From NCBI GenBank assembly GCA_937891805.1, contig CALATK010000234.1:1-15943 (forward strand): a stretch of 15,943 nucleotides of DNA. Direction: 5' to 3'. Positions 13,692 to 15,943 of this stretch are shown here, one piece after another. The position numbers and the translations under genes are program-made. The DNA is from an uncultured Fibrobacter sp. (GTDB taxonomy: Bacteria; Fibrobacterota; Fibrobacteria; Fibrobacterales; Fibrobacteraceae). The notes under the pieces are model-generated. The model saw only the letters and a program-made list of their open reading frames with translations. It made no database searches and had not been told where the DNA came from. Every line of letters starts with the position of its first letter. Position 1 is the stretch's first letter.

Positions 13692-14129
13692 TTACCACCC
13701 TTCCTTGAACCCGTCCAAAACCTTGTACAGCAGGGTGTACAGGGTCTTTGCTTCGGCATCGGAGAGGTTCACGCAGCTGGCCATGGATTTGGGGACGCTT
13801 GCGGCCTTGCGCTTGAGCGATTCGCCTTCGGCGGTGAGGCTTACCGAGAGGCAGCGCTCGTCACTCTGTTCGCGGGTGCGCTGGACATAGCCCTTGGCCT
13901 CGAGCTTTTTCAAAAGCGGGGTGAGCGTGCCGGAATCGAGAAACAGTTTTTTCCCGAGTTCCGAGACGTTGCACTTCTTTTCTTCCCACAGCACGAGCAT
14001 CACGATGTACTGCGTGTACGTGAGGTCGAGCGGTTCCAGGTACGGGGCGTAGCGGCGCGTTATCTCCTTGGACGCGGCATACAGCGGGAAGCACAGCTGG
14101 TTTTCGAGTTTTAGCTGGGGGCAGTTCAC
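13692..14129 (-). CDS. ohrR: OhrR-type MarR regulator of organic peroxide response
   Basis: 145 residues from a GTG start at 14129, chosen because AGGAG lies five bases upstream and the protein then begins like OhrR; the longer frame overlaps the peroxidase gene and is spurious there. LKLENQLCFPLYAASKE contains the redox cysteine C13, and Y27 and Y38 (in RRYAPYLEPL and LTYTQY) correspond to the tyrosines that contact it in OhrR. The winged helix includes LFLDSGTLTPLLKKLEAKGY and the wing RTREQSDER. OhrR represses detoxification genes until C13 is oxidised by organic hydroperoxide. It is second in an operon, 8 nt after the peroxidase stop. Likely autoregulated through the operator at 14745. 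Confidence 0.9.
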   Translation of the reverse strand: MNCPQLKLENQLCFPLYAASKEITRRYAPYLEPLDLTYTQYIVMLVLWEEKKCNVSELGKKLFLDSGTLTPLLKKLEAKGYVQRTREQSDERCLSVSLTAEGESLKRKAASVPKSMASCVNLSDAEAKTLYTLLYKVLDGFKEGW

Positions 14130-14137
14130 GGCAGCTC

Positions 14138-14683
14138 CTAGATCAACTTCTCCACGCAGGCACGCACGTCGTCCATGTCGGCGGTGGGTTCGAAGCGCGC
14201 GACCACGTTGCCTTCGCGGTCCACGACGAACTTGGTGAAGTTCCACTTGATGTCGGGATTATTCTTGTAATCCTTGTCGATGGTCTTGAGGAGTACTGCC
14301 ATGGCGGCGGCCTTCACGCCAAAGCCGAAGCCTTCGAAACCTTTCTGCGATTTCAGGTAGGTGTAGAGCGGCAGTTCGTCGGGGCCGTTCACATCGGACT
14401 TTTTCATTTGCGGGAATTCGGTGCCGTAGTTGAGCGTGCAGAATTCGTGGATTTCGTCGTCGGTGCCGGGGGTCTGGCCCTTGAACTGGTTGCAGGGAAT
14501 GTCGATGACTTCGAAGCCCTTGTCGTGGAAATCGGAATACATCTGTTCGATGGGCTTGTAGTGCGGGGTAAAACCGCAGCCGGTCGCGGTGTTCACAATG
14601 AGCATCACCTTGCCCTTGAAGTTTGCGAGGGGGACCTGGTTGCCCTTGCCGTCGGTGAGGGTGAAATCGTAGATGGTCGCCAT
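14138..14683 (-). CDS. Glutathione peroxidase family thiol peroxidase
   Basis: 181 residues, a normal size for a non-selenium bacterial Gpx. The catalytic tetrad is visible: C36 in TATGCGFTPHY, Q70 in CNQFKGQTPG, W147 and N148 in IKWNFTKFVVD. A second Cys, C82 in EFCTLNYGTEFP, sits where thioredoxin-dependent Gpx enzymes carry the resolving cysteine, so thioredoxin is the more likely reductant. It reduces hydroperoxides in the cytoplasm; no signal peptide is present. GGAGG lies seven bases before the ATG. Being first in an operon with ohrR, it takes the place an Ohr enzyme has in other bacteria. Confidence 0.92.
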   Translation of the reverse strand: MATIYDFTLTDGKGNQVPLANFKGKVMLIVNTATGCGFTPHYKPIEQMYSDFHDKGFEVIDIPCNQFKGQTPGTDDEIHEFCTLNYGTEFPQMKKSDVNGPDELPLYTYLKSQKGFEGFGFGVKAAAMAVLLKTIDKDYKNNPDIKWNFTKFVVDREGNVVARFEPTADMDDVRACVEKLI

Positions 14684-14744
14684 GATGAGCCTCCGTTTTT
14701 GGGGTATCGGCGGTTTATTGTTTTATTGGTTTTCGCCGTGTTTG

Positions 14745-14788
14745 ATTGTATACAATTCAATTTTATAAAATTTATTGCCAAAAGTCAA
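14745..14788 (-). promoter_or_regulatory. Promoter and OhrR-type operator of gpx-ohrR
   Basis: On the minus strand TTGACT (14788-14783), 17 bp, then TAAAAT (14765-14760). Overlapping and following the -10 box is TAAAATTGAATTGTA joined to TATACAAT, including the perfect 12-bp palindrome ATTGTATACAAT (14745-14756). This closely resembles the OhrR operator of Bacillus (TACAATT-A-AATTGTA units, from memory). Binding here would occlude the -10 region, giving peroxide-inducible, autoregulated expression. Confidence 0.75.
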
Positions 14789-14905
14789 TAGGTATAAGCA
14801 AAAAAAATGATTTTTCTTGCGTTGCAGAAGCCCCCACCCTTCAATAAACTGCAAGCAATCGTCCATATATCAAAAATAGCTATCAATTACATATAAACAA
14901 TATAT

Positions 14906-14934
14906 TTGACATTATGAATTCGGGAGTGTATATT
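14906..14934 (+). promoter_or_regulatory. Consensus promoter of the 28-residue gene
   Basis: TTGACA (14906-14911), 17 bp, TATATT (14929-14934). It stands about 40 bp before the start of the small membrane peptide gene. The boxes and spacing equal those at 11983. Confidence 0.8.
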
Positions 14935-14974
14935 AAGGGAGTGAAATGAGAAACCCTTAGCAAAGGAGTTCATT

Positions 14975-15061
14975 ATGAAAGACAGAAAGTTTGTGCCGTC
15001 TGCGCTTACCGCCACGGCCTTTGTGGTGTTTACCCTGGCGATGTATATCCTCTTGGGGTAA
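14975..15061 (+). CDS. 28-residue single-pass membrane peptide
   Basis: ATG at 14975 follows AAAGGAG (14962-14968) with a six-base spacer, a near-ideal ribosome binding site, and a consensus promoter lies just upstream. The peptide begins MKDRKFVPSAL, positively charged, then has one hydrophobic helix (about residues 9-27, TATAFVVFTLAMYILLG) and stops at TAA 15059-15061. It is predicted to insert as a single transmembrane segment with the N-terminus in the cytoplasm. I recognise no family. It is too short for usual gene finders. It lies between the divergent gpx operon and ilvE; the weak TACAA/TTGTA dyad and T-rich run after it could end the transcript. It might be a small regulatory or accessory membrane protein, or a type I toxin-like peptide. 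Confidence 0.7.
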   Translation: MKDRKFVPSALTATAFVVFTLAMYILLG

Positions 15062-15198
15062 TCTACAATTTTTGTAATATCATTTTCTCTCTCTTTTTTT
15101 AATATGGCGGGTGCCAAAACGCTCGTCATTATTGTATTTTTCTTTGCGGTACCGAATGATACCTTTAAAAATGCACAATTGCACAAAAAGGTGAATAT

Positions 15199-15943
15199 AT
15201 GCTTGATTTGAACACTGTCGATTGGAAGACGCTCCCCTTCGGTTATTACGATACCGATTACAATGTCCGCTGCTACTACCGCGATGGCAAGTGGGGCAAG
15301 GTTGAACTTTCTTCTTCCAAGGACATCAGCATCCACATGGCCGCTACCTGCTTGCACTACGGCCAGGAAGGTTTCGAAGGCCTCAAGGCTTACACGGGCA
15401 AGGACGGCAAGGTCCGTATTTTCCGCGTTGATGAAAATGCCAAGCGCATGCAGAACACCGCTAACCGCGTGCTCATGGCCGTGCCGCCGGTCGAGCTGTT
15501 CCGCGAGATGGTCCACACAGTGGTGAAGGCCAACGCCCGCTTTGTTCCGCCCTACGGCTACGGTGCAACGCTCTACATCCGCCCGCTCCTCATCGGCACG
15601 AGCCCGGAAGTGGGCGTGAAGCCCTCCGACGAATACCTGCTGTTGATGTTCGTGACTCCGGTGGGTCCGTACTTCAAGGATGGTTTCAAGCCCGTGGATA
15701 TGATGATTAGCCGCAACTTTGACCGCGCTGCACCCCAGGGTACGGGTACGGTGAAGGTCGGCGGTAACTACGCTGCCAGCCTTGCAGCTCAGGTTAAGGC
15801 TCACGACGACGGCTATTCACAGGTTCTCTGGCTTGACGGCGTTGAAAGAAAGTATATCGAAGAAGTTGGCGCAATGAACATCTTCTTCAAGATTAACGGC
15901 ACAATTGTTACGCCCATGCTCAACGGCAGCATTCTTCCCGGTA
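15199..15943 (+). CDS. ilvE: Branched-chain amino acid aminotransferase, 5' part
   Basis: The first 248 residues are present; the gene runs off the right edge. ATG 15199 follows AAAAAGG with a seven-base spacer. Fold-type IV PLP motifs are clear: LHYGQEGFEGLKAY (52-65), TLYIRPLLIGTSPEVGV (124-140), the PLP lysine K186 in TVKVGGNYAASL, and EEVGAMNIFF (221-230), which binds the cofactor. The long form with GGNYAASL corresponds to the BCAT group related to eukaryotic BCATs. It interconverts Leu, Ile and Val with their 2-oxo acids using glutamate. Codon use is G+C-rich and typical of a well-expressed core gene. The promoter is not obvious; TTGCGG and AAAAAT separated by 17 bp at about 15143-15171 is a weak candidate. 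Confidence 0.95.
   Translation, partial: MLDLNTVDWKTLPFGYYDTDYNVRCYYRDGKWGKVELSSSKDISIHMAATCLHYGQEGFEGLKAYTGKDGKVRIFRVDENAKRMQNTANRVLMAVPPVELFREMVHTVVKANARFVPPYGYGATLYIRPLLIGTSPEVGVKPSDEYLLLMFVTPVGPYFKDGFKPVDMMISRNFDRAAPQGTGTVKVGGNYAASLAAQVKAHDDGYSQVLWLDGVERKYIEEVGAMNIFFKINGTIVTPMLNGSILPG

Noticed and set aside
14887..15804. A 305-codon minus-strand frame opposite ilvE.
   Set aside because: It is the antisense shadow of the G+C-rich ilvE gene and also crosses the promoter and the 28-residue gene; its His/Val/Ala-rich translation matches no family.

Overview
The window is bacterial. It most resembles the genome of a gut-type anaerobe of the Fibrobacterota (inference, moderate confidence). Several promoters are close to the sigma-70 consensus with 17-bp spacers (TTGACA/TATATT at 11983 and 14906), and clear Shine-Dalgarno sequences precede many genes. 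Both argue against a Bacteroidota host. Housekeeping genes sit at the right end (ohrR, a glutathione peroxidase, ilvE). The left and middle are an accessory or defence island in which base composition changes from block to block, with a strikingly A+T-rich stretch at about 6250-11330.

Layout. (1) 1-2108: a possible minus-strand gene fragment, then a type IV (AbiE-like) toxin-antitoxin pair. A winged-helix AbiEi-like protein follows a promoter buried in a four-half-site dyad operator. The nucleotidyltransferase partner is broken by an in-frame TGA inside its active-site motif. (2) 2109-2462: a gene-free stretch of hairpins and repeat phrases, one shared with 27-50 and one with 11447-11486. (3) 2463-6246: a plus-strand cassette of XRE regulator, PLD-nuclease/SF2-helicase/DUF3427 protein and NUDIX hydrolase. 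(4) 6401-11259: a minus-strand, translationally coupled operon of a DNA methyltransferase, a dual GHKL ATPase (MORC/Hsp90-like N-terminus plus histidine-kinase C-terminus) and a receiver-domain protein with an unassigned C-terminal half. This is the best candidate for a little-described system: DNA modification plus a His-Asp phosphorelay. (5) 11551-11868: a small acidic orphan. (6) 11983-13691: a strong promoter, about 220 nt of structured possible ncRNA or leader, a DUF1016/PDDEXK nuclease gene carrying four covarying palindromes in its linker, and the decayed tail of a DUF4143-type ATPase gene. (7) 13692-14788: the ohrR-gpx peroxide operon with an OhrR-type operator over its promoter. (8) 14906-15061: a 28-residue membrane peptide gene with its own consensus promoter. 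(9) 15199-end: ilvE, running off the window.

Working together: blocks 1, 3, 4 and 6 all look like anti-phage or genome-conflict modules, two of them partly decayed. Blocks 7-9 are ordinary core functions (organic-peroxide sensing and detoxification, branched-chain amino-acid transamination). All functional statements come from reading motifs by eye; no database search was run.
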